Below are positions 5,398-12,271 of a stretch of 12,433 bases of DNA, piece after piece. The position numbers and the translations under genes are program-made. The notes under the pieces were generated by a model. It was not told the origin of the DNA. It saw nothing but the letters and a program-made list of their open reading frames with translations, and did not search any database. Numbering within the stretch: position 1 is the stretch's first letter; each line of letters starts with the position of its first letter. The DNA is from ZC4RG30 sp031424095 (lineage in GTDB: Bacteria; Pseudomonadota; Gammaproteobacteria; Steroidobacterales; Steroidobacteraceae): positions 1 to 12,433 of the forward strand of contig JANPGU010000039.1 of NCBI GenBank assembly GCA_031424095.1, read 5' to 3'.

Positions 5398-7023
5398 ATG
5401 AGGCTTTCTGCTTCCCAACGCAAAGTCGTGCTCGCGTCATCGCTGGGCACCGTGTTCGAGTGGTATGACTTCTATCTTTACGGGTCGCTGGCGGCCATCA
5501 TCGCCAAGCAGTATTTCACCGCGCTGGACCCGACATCGGGCTTCATCTTTGCGCTGCTGGCCTTCGCTGCGGGCTTCATCGTCCGGCCTTTCGGCGCGCT
5601 GGTGTTCGGCCGCCTCGGCGATCTGGTGGGGCGCAAACACACCTTCCTGGTAACCATCCTGATCATGGGCGCCTCGACCTTCCTGGTCGGTGTGCTTCCT
5701 GGTTACGGAACCCTGGGTGTACTGGCACCGATACTGTTGATCGCGCTGCGGCTGCTGCAGGGGCTCGCACTCGGCGGTGAGTATGGCGGTGCGGCCACCT
5801 TCGTGGCAGAGCATGCGCCACCGGACAAACGCGGCGCGCATACCGCATGGATCCAGACCACGGCCACGATGGGCCTGCTGCTGTCGCTGATGGTGATACT
5901 CGGCACACGCACCGCGCTGGGCGAGGCAGCCTTCCAGGCCTGGGGCTGGCGCATTCCCTTCCTGCTCTCCGCGCTGCTGCTGGGCCTGAGTGTCTGGATC
6001 CGGATGTCGATGGACGAGTCGCCGGTCTTCAAGCAGATGAAGGCGGAGGGCCGCACCTCGAAGGCACCGCTGCGCGAATCCTTCGGCCAGTGGTCGAACC
6101 TGAAGATCGTGCTGATCGCGCTGTTCGGCCTGACGGCAGGGCAGGCGGTGGTGTGGTACACGGGGCAGTTCTACGCGCTGTTCTTCCTGACGCAGGCCCT
6201 GAAGATCGATTCCGCCCAGGCCAACCTGCTGATCGCCCTGGCGCTGATCATCGGCACGCCCTTCTTCCTGATCTTCGGCTCGCTGTCCGACCGCATCGGT
6301 CGCAAGCCCATCATCCTTGCCGGCTGCCTGCTGGCGGCGCTTACCTACTTTCCGCTGTTCAAGGCCCTCACGGCGGCTGGCAATCCGCAGCTCGCGCACG
6401 CACTGCAGTCGGCGCCGGTCACCCTGCATGCGGAAGCGCGTGAATGTTCGTTCCAGTTCAATCCCACCGGCACCACGAAGTTCACCAGTTCCTGCGATGT
6501 GGCCAAGCAGGTTCTCGCCAACGCCTCCGTCAACTACGACAGCGTGGCGACGCAGGGTGCTGCGAGGATCCAGATCGGCGCACGCAGCATCGCGTCCTAC
6601 GATGCAAAGGCGCTGACGGGCGCAGCGCTCACTGCGCGCGACGCCACGTTCAAGACCGAAGTTGCCGACGCGCTGAAGTCCGCCGGCTATCCCACCAGGG
6701 CGGAGCCTGCGCAGATCAACAAGCCGCTGGTGGTCGCCATCCTCGCCTTGCTCGTCATCTACGTGACCATGGTCTATGGACCGATCGCCGCGATGCTGGT
6801 GGAGATGTTCCCCACGCGCATCCGCTACAGCTCCATGTCCCTGCCTTATCATATCGGCAATGGCTGGTTCGGCGGACTGTTGCCGACCACGGCCTTTGCG
6901 ATCGTTGCACAGACCGGCAACATCTACAGCGGCCTGTGGTATCCGGTGATCGTGGCCGCCGCCACATTCGTAATCGGCATGTTTCTGGTGCGCGAAACCC
7001 GGGGTGTCCCGCTGCGCGATTGA
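5398..7023 (+). CDS. MHS-family (metabolite:H+ symporter) MFS transporter with a large extracytoplasmic insert
   Basis: This inner-membrane secondary transporter of 541 residues belongs to the ProP/KgtP/ShiA group. FEWYDFYLYGS (20-30), the loop 2-3 motif GRLGDLVGRK (71-80), LRLLQGLALGGEYGGA (118-132), its second-half copy GSLSDRIGRKP (294-304) and EMFPTRIRYSSMSLPYHIGNGWFGG (split 469-480 and 481-493) are diagnostic. Twelve helices can be placed. Between helix 9 (about 305-323) and helix 10 (about 443-462), where the family usually has a short periplasmic loop, there is an insert of about 120 hydrophilic residues with two cysteines (Cys350 and Cys366). This makes the protein about 100 residues longer than typical MHS members. 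The ATG at 5398 is preceded by GAGGGG overlapping the previous stop codon. The substrate is not deducible; the family carries carboxylates, betaines and shikimate. Confidence 0.92.
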   Translation: MRLSASQRKVVLASSLGTVFEWYDFYLYGSLAAIIAKQYFTALDPTSGFIFALLAFAAGFIVRPFGALVFGRLGDLVGRKHTFLVTILIMGASTFLVGVLPGYGTLGVLAPILLIALRLLQGLALGGEYGGAATFVAEHAPPDKRGAHTAWIQTTATMGLLLSLMVILGTRTALGEAAFQAWGWRIPFLLSALLLGLSVWIRMSMDESPVFKQMKAEGRTSKAPLRESFGQWSNLKIVLIALFGLTAGQAVVWYTGQFYALFFLTQALKIDSAQANLLIALALIIGTPFFLIFGSLSDRIGRKPIILAGCLLAALTYFPLFKALTAAGNPQLAHALQSAPVTLHAEARECSFQFNPTGTTKFTSSCDVAKQVLANASVNYDSVATQGAARIQIGARSIASYDAKALTGAALTARDATFKTEVADALKSAGYPTRAEPAQINKPLVVAILALLVIYVTMVYGPIAAMLVEMFPTRIRYSSMSLPYHIGNGWFGGLLPTTAFAIVAQTGNIYSGLWYPVIVAAATFVIGMFLVRETRGVPLRD

Positions 7024-7035
7024 ACCCGCAGCGGG
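7008..7035 (+). terminator. Hairpin straddling the transporter stop codon (weak terminator candidate)
   Basis: CCCGCTGCG (7008-7016) pairs perfectly with CGCAGCGGG (7027-7035) across a 10 nt loop containing the TGA stop. The stem is 9 bp and GC-rich, but no T tract follows, so intrinsic termination is doubtful. It could protect the 3' end or act with Rho. Confidence 0.3.
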
Positions 7036-7096
7036 CCTGTAGGAAGCAGCCGACACGACCCATGCACAGGGGATTGCAATGACGCAGGCGCTTTCT

Positions 7097-7105
7097 TGAT
7101 ACATT
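7097..7105 (+). promoter_or_regulatory. Candidate extended -10 promoter for the lipocalin gene
   Basis: TGATACATT fits the extended -10 pattern TG-n-TAnnnT with hexamer TACATT (4/6). It lies in a locally AT-rich patch between two GC-rich genes. A start near 7112 would leave about 29 nt before the TTG start at 7141. No good -35 is seen. The patch is flanked by an imperfect inverted repeat, CAATGACGC (7077-7085) and GCGTCAATG (7111-7119), which could be an operator. Confidence 0.4.
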
Positions 7106-7140
7106 CATTCGCGTCAATGCACCAATGCTGGAGACGAATC

Positions 7141-7701
7141 TTGAGCCGAGTCTGGCCTTGCCTGCCGCAGGTTCGCGCGGCCACTGCTTGTGTCGCCATC
7201 GCCGCGGTCCTGGTGCTTGGAGCCTGCTCCACCATGAAACATGAACCCCTGCCGCACGCGACGCGCGTCGATATCGACCGTTTCATGGGTGACTGGTATG
7301 TCATTGCGACCATCCCGTCGCCGCCGGAGAAGAAGGCTTATAACGCAGTGGAGCGCTACGAACGCTCTGCGGACGGCACGATTGCAACGACCTTCACTTT
7401 CAACAAGGGCGCATCGGACGGCCCGCAGAAAATCATGCGACCGAAGGGCTTCGTGGGTAATGACCCGAGCAATGCGATCTGGGCCATGCAGTTCATGCCG
7501 CTGATCAAGGCTGAGTATGTGATTGCGCACGTGGACCCTGAATATCGGGAGACCATCATCGCGCGCAGCAAGCGGGACTATGTCTGGATCATGGCGCGCA
7601 CCCCACAGATCGCGCAATCTGACTACGATCGCCTCGTCTCCCGGGTGCGTGCTCTGGGATACACCGCAGAATTGCGCAAAGTCCCGCAGAAGGTCCGCTG
7701 A
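7141..7701 (+). CDS. blc: Bacterial lipocalin, outer-membrane lipoprotein (Blc-like)
   Basis: The predicted product has 186 residues. It begins with a lipoprotein signal peptide ending in the lipobox LGAC (Cys29); Ser at +2 favours sorting to the outer membrane. The lipocalin fold is indicated by FMGDWYVIATIP (48-59, the conserved GxWY block), NAVERYERSADGTI, and DPEYRETIIARSKRDYVWIMAR, the second conserved block. Blc-type lipocalins bind fatty acids or lysophospholipids and are linked to membrane maintenance under stress. TTG at 7141 was chosen as the start because GGAG lies 7 nt upstream and it gives a compact signal peptide. ATG codons at 7096 and 7117 are in frame but have no Shine-Dalgarno, and 7096 lies upstream of the likely -10. 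The gene converges on the NikR-like gene with 9 bp between stop codons. Confidence 0.9.
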   Translation: MSRVWPCLPQVRAATACVAIAAVLVLGACSTMKHEPLPHATRVDIDRFMGDWYVIATIPSPPEKKAYNAVERYERSADGTIATTFTFNKGASDGPQKIMRPKGFVGNDPSNAIWAMQFMPLIKAEYVIAHVDPEYRETIIARSKRDYVWIMARTPQIAQSDYDRLVSRVRALGYTAELRKVPQKVR

Positions 7702-7710
7702 GCGCGGCGC

Positions 7711-8175
7711 TCATTCGGGAAGTGGCGAACGCAGCGGCGGAATGACCGCCGCGAGTAATTGCAGCTTGCCGGTGATCACGCCCCGCAGCGCTATCATCTC
7801 GTTGGCGATCGCCTGCAGTTGCTGCGCGTGACCCTGCACGAGAATAGTCTCCATCATCTTGTCCTGGCTCAGGTGCACATGCAGTGAGCTGATGACCTCG
7901 TCGATATGCTGGTACTGGATATCGGCCAGCCGCTTCTGCAGCGCCGGAACGGTGCGGTCGTACAGCAGCGTCACCGTCCCCACCATGACGTCGTTGCCCA
8001 GCTTGCGGCGATGCTCTGCGAGCTGGTAGTTCACCATCTCGCCGATGGCCTGCGAACGGCTGCCGTAGCCGCGCTGCTCGACCATCTGGTGGAGCTGGTC
8101 GAGCAGCGCCGGTGGCAGCGAGACGCTGATGCGGCTTACTGGCTGAAACCCAATGGGGTCGTCGAGCATAGGCAT
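7711..8175 (-). CDS. NikR-like ribbon-helix-helix transcriptional regulator with altered metal site
   Basis: This 154-residue protein has an N-terminal ribbon-helix-helix DNA-binding domain (RISVSLPPALLDQL then RGYGSRSQAIGEMV, residues 15-48) and a C-terminal ACT-like NikR domain containing SSLHVHL (96-102) and ALRGVITGKLQ (129-139). Aligned to E. coli NikR, two nickel ligands are kept (His99 and His101 for His87 and His89). The cysteine ligand is Met107, and the first histidine is Tyr88, with a histidine two residues later (His90). The sensed metal, or whether metal is sensed at all, is therefore uncertain. It sits 22 bp downstream of the glutamine-synthetase-like gene as the last gene of the operon, so it may regulate that operon. 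ATG 8169 (Met3) has a better-spaced GGGTGAG and could be the true start. Confidence 0.87.
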   Translation of the reverse strand: MPMLDDPIGFQPVSRISVSLPPALLDQLHQMVEQRGYGSRSQAIGEMVNYQLAEHRRKLGNDVMVGTVTLLYDRTVPALQKRLADIQYQHIDEVISSLHVHLSQDKMMETILVQGHAQQLQAIANEMIALRGVITGKLQLLAAVIPPLRSPLPE

Positions 8176-8197
8176 CTCACCCGGATTGTCGCGTGGC

Positions 8198-9559
8198 TCA
8201 GAACATGTAGCTGTAGCGTTCCACTTCCCACTGGCTGACAGTGAGGTGGTAGGTCTCCCATTCCTCGGTCTTGTAGCGGATGAATTCGTCGCGCAGTTCC
8301 TGGCCCAGCACCTGGGTCACCAGCGGATCGGCTGCGAAGGCGGCCACCGCTTCCTGCAGCGTCTGTGGCAGGAAGTCGATACTGCGTGCCTGTCGCTCGC
8401 TCTCGCTGATCGCGTAGAGGTTGTCCTCATTCGGTTTGCCTGGATCCAGGCCCTCGCGGATTCCTTCCAGCCCGGCGGCCAGCGCCAGCGTGGCGGCCAG
8501 GTAGGGATTCACTGCGCCATCGGCATTGCGTGATTCGCAGCGCCCGCCGCCCGCGGGAATGCGCACGGAGTTGGTGCGGTTGTTCGAGCCCCAGGAGTTG
8601 AAGACCGGCGCCCACGAGAAATAGCTCATGGCGCCGCGCCGCACCAGGCGCTTGTAGCTGTTGACCGTCGGTGCGAAGACGGCGCACAGAGCGCGCCCAT
8701 GCTTGAGGATGCCGGCGACGAACTGGTAGCCGAGTGGCGTCAGCCCGATCCGGTTGGGATCTTCCGACGGCGCACAGGCGAACAGGTTGCGACCGGTCTG
8801 CAGGTCGTAGAGCGACATGTTGAAGTGCGCGCCGTTGCCGGTCTTGTCCGCAAAGGGCTTCGGCATCATGGTGGCCAGCAGGCCCTCTTCGCGGGCGTAG
8901 TGCTTGGCCATGAAGCGGAAGAAGGTGAGCCGGTCACAGGTCGTAAGGGCATCGGCATACTGGAAGTCGAACTCGAACTGTCCGTTGGCATCCTCATGAT
9001 CAAACGAGTACAGATCCCACCCGAGGCCGTTGATGGCGCTTGCCATCTTGTCCAGCCAGCCGAAGCTGTTGGTGAAGCCGCGCACGTCATAGCAGGGCTT
9101 GGCCAGCTTGTCCTCGGGATCCGGCACCGACAGGCGCCCGCCTTCCCCCTGCTTCAGCAGGAAGATTTCGCATTCGATGCCGAGATTCAGGCCGAATCCG
9201 AGCTTGGCCGCCTCGTTCAGCTGGCCCTGCAGTGCGACGCGGGTGTTCAGCGGATAGGGCTTGCCCTGGAAGTGATTGTCGGACGGAATCCATGCGATCT
9301 TCGGTTCCCACGGCAGCTGGATCAGCCGGCTGAAGTCCGGCACCGAGGTGAGCTCGTCGTCGTTCGGCGCCTGACCCAGCCCGTCCAGTGCATAGCCGGT
9401 GTAGCGTTCCGAGCCCTTGGCCATGTGCACCAGGTGGTGGATCGGCACCACCTTGGCCTTGGGGACGCCGTGGATATCCACGTAGGCGCCAATGCAGTAC
9501 TTGACGCCCTTGTCGGTGAGTTCCTGCTGCAGGCAGGCGGCGTCTTCGGTCGTGATCAT
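8198..9559 (-). CDS. glnT: Type III glutamine synthetase-like gamma-glutamyl ligase (GlnT/GmaS-like)
   Basis: This 453-residue protein of the glutamine synthetase fold joins ammonia or an amine to the gamma-carboxyl of glutamate using ATP. Visible motifs are GVPKAKVVP (31-39), GIECEIFLL with metal glutamates (127-135), DHEDANGQFEFDF (188-200), PKPFADKTGNGAHFNMSL (233-250), PTVNSYKRL (297-305), NNRTNSVRIP (326-335) and NPYLAATLALAAGL (351-364). The pattern and length match the type III/GlnT group, close to gamma-glutamylmethylamide synthetase, rather than the main GlnA. The substrate could be ammonia, methylamine or another amine. The segment GGGRCESRNADGAVNPYL (337-354) keeps the Glu, Arg and NPYL but departs from the usual GRFELRLPDGA form. 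The ATG at 9559 has GAGGAA 6 nt upstream. It is 22 bp from both neighbours and clearly operonic. Confidence 0.9.
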   Translation of the reverse strand: MITTEDAACLQQELTDKGVKYCIGAYVDIHGVPKAKVVPIHHLVHMAKGSERYTGYALDGLGQAPNDDELTSVPDFSRLIQLPWEPKIAWIPSDNHFQGKPYPLNTRVALQGQLNEAAKLGFGLNLGIECEIFLLKQGEGGRLSVPDPEDKLAKPCYDVRGFTNSFGWLDKMASAINGLGWDLYSFDHEDANGQFEFDFQYADALTTCDRLTFFRFMAKHYAREEGLLATMMPKPFADKTGNGAHFNMSLYDLQTGRNLFACAPSEDPNRIGLTPLGYQFVAGILKHGRALCAVFAPTVNSYKRLVRRGAMSYFSWAPVFNSWGSNNRTNSVRIPAGGGRCESRNADGAVNPYLAATLALAAGLEGIREGLDPGKPNEDNLYAISESERQARSIDFLPQTLQEAVAAFAADPLVTQVLGQELRDEFIRYKTEEWETYHLTVSQWEVERYSYMF

Positions 9560-9581
9560 GCGGGTTCCTCGAAATAGCGAA

Positions 9582-10355
9582 TCAGGTGGGCAGGCTTGCG
9601 GCCTGGTCAAAGTAGGAAAAATCCAGCGGTGGTGTCTCGCGGCAGCCACTGGCAATCAATGCCGCCAGGTCGTCGACCAGCCAGCCGTACCAGCGCTCGC
9701 CCTTTTCGCGCGTTGCGATGCTCGGCGTTCCCGTCACGCCATTGAGGCTGGTGCGGTTGACCGGATGTGCAAATACGCAGCACCCGGTCCGGTCGGGGTC
9801 ATCCGCCTCGGCGAGCCGCTCAGGACGCACGCCTGCCGGCGCAATCGCCAGCATCAACGAAGTCTCTGCGTCGTTCGCATGCCAGTCGGCACCATCCGCC
9901 GCATGGAATTCCCGCACGCGCGCACTCAGGGTGGCCGTGTTGATCACGGCCACCATCAGGTCGTCGTGTTCGGAGCGCAGCATTTCCAGCGCACAACGCA
10001 AAGGGGCAGCGTTGGTGACATGCGCATTGACGATGAACAGGCGCCGCACACCACTGTGGTAAGCCCAATCGCCGATCTGCCGTACCAGTTCGATCAGCAG
10101 CACCGGTGTCAACGCAATCGTGCCGGGCCAGCGCCGGCTATGGCCGAGTGAGCAGCCGTAGGGCAACACCGGCAGCATCGGCACGCCGGTGCGCTCGGCC
10201 ACTGCACGGCACAGTTTCTCGGCGATCACCGTGTCGACGCCGCAGCCCAGATGCGGCCCATGCTGCTCGGTCGCCCCCACCGGCAGGATGGCAGCATGGC
10301 CAGCTGCTGCCAGCGCTGCGGGCAGTTCGGGCCATGTCAGGTCTGACCAGCTCAT
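9582..10355 (-). CDS. Creatininase-family metal-dependent amidohydrolase
   Basis: This 257-residue cytoplasmic hydrolase belongs to the creatininase/MftE/ArfB superfamily, whose members open cyclic or linear amide bonds with a two-metal centre. Metal-site motifs are PVGATEQHGPHLGCGVDT (25-42; Glu30, His32, Asp41), VNAHVTN (109-115; His112) and DWHANDAETSLML (157-169; Glu164). SLGHSRRWPGTIALTP (69-84) is the family's substrate-side loop. The usual NGHGGN is NAHVTN here, so this is not the best-studied branch, and true creatininase activity should not be assumed. No creatinase or sarcosine oxidase gene is nearby. The start is supported by AGGGAAA overlapping the upstream ATPase stop codon, 11 bp before the ATG. 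It lies between the ATPase and the glutamine-synthetase-like gene, which suggests it acts on the imported compound. Confidence 0.92.
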   Translation of the reverse strand: MSWSDLTWPELPAALAAAGHAAILPVGATEQHGPHLGCGVDTVIAEKLCRAVAERTGVPMLPVLPYGCSLGHSRRWPGTIALTPVLLIELVRQIGDWAYHSGVRRLFIVNAHVTNAAPLRCALEMLRSEHDDLMVAVINTATLSARVREFHAADGADWHANDAETSLMLAIAPAGVRPERLAEADDPDRTGCCVFAHPVNRTSLNGVTGTPSIATREKGERWYGWLVDDLAALIASGCRETPPLDFSYFDQAASLPT

Positions 10356-10366
10356 GGGGGGTTTCC

Positions 10367-11272
10367 CTATTCGACGTTGTCGGCCACATTGGTGAACCGG
10401 ATCATGTGGGGCTGGGTCATGGCGTCTGCTTCATCGCCCGCAGTACGGACCTCGACCGGATGGATGAGGGTCTCGAGATGCGCCCGCATGGCGCGGAACT
10501 CCGCACTGGCGGACTGGCCGGGAGCACGCGGCCGCGGCACAGGCACCTCGATGACTTCCTGCATCTCGCCCGGGTGGGCCTTCAGCACCAGGATCCGGTC
10601 CGCCAGATAGATGGCCTCGTCGAGATCGTGGGTGATGAACAGCACCGTGATGTCGAGGTTCTTCCAGATATCGAGCAGGTGGCTCTGCATCTTCGCGCGC
10701 GTCTGCGCATCGAGCGCCCCGAAGGGCTCATCCATTAGCAGGATGCGCGGTTCGTTCACCAGCGCCCGCGCGATCGCGACGCGCTGGCGCATGCCACCGG
10801 AGAGCTGGTGCGGATAAGCGTCTGCAAACTTCGTCAGGCCCACAAGATCCAGCCACAGGCGTGCCATCCCGTCCGCAGTGTCGCGTGAGTGGCCGCTCAT
10901 CTGCGGCCCGAACATCACGTTGCGCTTTACCGTGAGCCACGGGAAGAGGGAGTAGCCCTGGAACACCATGCCGCGATCCCGACCCGGACCGTTGATGGGC
11001 GTGCCGTCGAGCAGCACCTCGCCTGCACTGTGGGCTTCGAGTCCGGCAAGGATGCGGATGAGCGTGGACTTGCCACAGCCGGAAGGTCCGAGGACACACA
11101 CGAACTCCCGTCGGTGCACCTTGAAGCTGATGTCGCGCAGCGCCTCGGTCGATCCTTGCGCCGACACATAGCGCTTGGTCAGGTCCTTTACCTCGAGGAT
11201 CACCTCACGTGCATAGATGCGCTGAAAGCGCTCCTGCACGGCAGTGGACTGCGCACGATAGTCGCCGGTCAT
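10367..11272 (-). CDS. ABC transporter ATP-binding protein (nitrate/sulfonate/taurine type)
   Basis: This 301-residue ATPase powers the import system encoded by the neighbouring permease and binding protein. Walker A GPSGCGKST (62-70), Q-loop VFQGYSLFPW (103-112), signature LSGGMRQRVAIARA (157-170), Walker B ILLMDEP (177-183) with FGALDAQTR after it, and the H-loop FITHDLDEA (212-220) are all intact. The pattern matches the NrtD/TauB/SsuB family. The C-terminal tail of about 60 residues is polar and unassigned. The ATG at 11272 overlaps the permease stop codon in an ATGA, implying translational coupling. An in-frame GTG at 11296 would overlap the permease further and was not preferred. Confidence 0.95.
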   Translation of the reverse strand: MTGDYRAQSTAVQERFQRIYAREVILEVKDLTKRYVSAQGSTEALRDISFKVHRREFVCVLGPSGCGKSTLIRILAGLEAHSAGEVLLDGTPINGPGRDRGMVFQGYSLFPWLTVKRNVMFGPQMSGHSRDTADGMARLWLDLVGLTKFADAYPHQLSGGMRQRVAIARALVNEPRILLMDEPFGALDAQTRAKMQSHLLDIWKNLDITVLFITHDLDEAIYLADRILVLKAHPGEMQEVIEVPVPRPRAPGQSASAEFRAMRAHLETLIHPVEVRTAGDEADAMTQPHMIRFTNVADNVE

Positions 11273-12234
11273 GAGCGGTCTCGCGATCGATCCCACGGAA
11301 ACAGGCGCCGGCCCAGTCGCTTCAGCAGCAGGTCACTGCCGAATCCGATCACGCCAATGATGAGCATGGCCGCATAGACGTTTTCGAAATGCTGATAGCG
11401 AGCCTGCTGCGTGATGAAAAAAGTGATGCCGGAACTGGTGCCGATCAGTTCCGCCACGATGAGATAGGTCCATGCCCACCCGAGCAGGATGCGCTGGTCG
11501 CGATAGAGGTCTGGCAGGATGCCCGGAATCACCACACGGGTGACCAGGCGCAGACCGCGCGTGCCCAGCGTGCGCGCCGCCTCGAGCAGCGTGACCTCGA
11601 GCTTGCGCGTGGTATTGGCGATGATCAGCACCTGCTGGAACAATGTGCCGATGACGATGATCGCGATCTTCGGTCCGTCATAGATGCCCAGCACCGCCAC
11701 CGCCAGGGCGCCGAAAGCGGGCGCCGGCAGGTAGCGGAAGAACTCGATGAAGGGTTCGTTGAGCCGACCGATGGCGGCATAGGTGCCGCACAGGATGCCC
11801 AGGGGAACCCCGATCAGTGACGAAAGGGTGAATCCCCAGAAGATGATCTGAATGCTGTGCCAGAGGCTCTCGTGCAGCCACGGCGCATCCCTCTGCTCCG
11901 GCGCCGTGGTGAAGCCGGTATAGAAGGCGCGCGCCACCTGGTGCGGCGCCGGCAGGTAAATCGGATTCGCGGCGATCCCGGTGGGCTGCACCAGACCCTC
12001 GTGCCGCATCTGTTCCCGCTGCAGCGTGAATTCCGCGCGGTCTACGAGCATCCCCGGTTGGAAATAATCCACGCCGCCGGGGGTCTCTACCTTGATCTTC
12101 GGGTGCCAGATGAACGGGGCATAGGCCACCAGGCACCACAGCAGCAGGGGCAGCAGAAACGAACACAGCGTCAGCAACGCGCGCCGGTGTGGTTCGCCCC
12201 ACCTGGCACCGAACCCGCGCGTCATGACGTTCAC
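11269..12234 (-). CDS. ABC transporter permease (NrtB/SsuC/TauC type) with enlarged first periplasmic loop
   Basis: This 321-residue inner-membrane permease has a first helix at about 20-41, then an unusual hydrophilic stretch (about 42-93) before the standard LPAPHQV block (94-100) and five further helices. The cytoplasmic EAA loop reads LEAARTLGTRGLRLVTRVVIPGILP (split 217-230 and 231-241), the site that docks with the ATPase. GWAWTYLIVAELIG (252-265) is typical of the nitrate/sulfonate/taurine importer family. Most relatives have only a few residues between helix 1 and the LPxP block. The start is GTG 12234 with AGGTG 5 nt upstream; ATG 12225 is an alternative. The gene begins 37 bp after the binding-protein stop codon and overlaps the ATPase start by 4 bp. 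Confidence 0.93.
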   Translation of the reverse strand: MNVMTRGFGARWGEPHRRALLTLCSFLLPLLLWCLVAYAPFIWHPKIKVETPGGVDYFQPGMLVDRAEFTLQREQMRHEGLVQPTGIAANPIYLPAPHQVARAFYTGFTTAPEQRDAPWLHESLWHSIQIIFWGFTLSSLIGVPLGILCGTYAAIGRLNEPFIEFFRYLPAPAFGALAVAVLGIYDGPKIAIIVIGTLFQQVLIIANTTRKLEVTLLEAARTLGTRGLRLVTRVVIPGILPDLYRDQRILLGWAWTYLIVAELIGTSSGITFFITQQARYQHFENVYAAMLIIGVIGFGSDLLLKRLGRRLFPWDRSRDRS

Positions 12235-12271
12235 TATCGCACCTGCCTGGCCCTGTTACCTGATCCCCGGC

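Noticed and set aside
5437..7104. 555-codon minus-strand open frame over the transporter gene
   Set aside because: The predicted protein is an implausible Arg/Gln/Gly-rich sequence with no motif, and the opposite strand encodes an unmistakable MFS transporter.
7699..7713. Inverted repeat TGAGCGC-G-GCGCTCA over the convergent stop codons
   Set aside because: The loop is too small for the full stem and no T tract follows on either strand, so a bidirectional terminator is not supported.
9560..9655. Upstream in-frame start for the GlnT-like gene
   Set aside because: It would overlap the creatininase-family gene, whereas ATG 9559 has a good GAGGAA ribosome binding site and matches family length.
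11273..11296. GTG 11296 as the start of the ABC ATPase
   Set aside because: It would overlap the permease by 28 bp without a ribosome binding site. ATG 11272 forms the usual 4 bp ATGA coupling.
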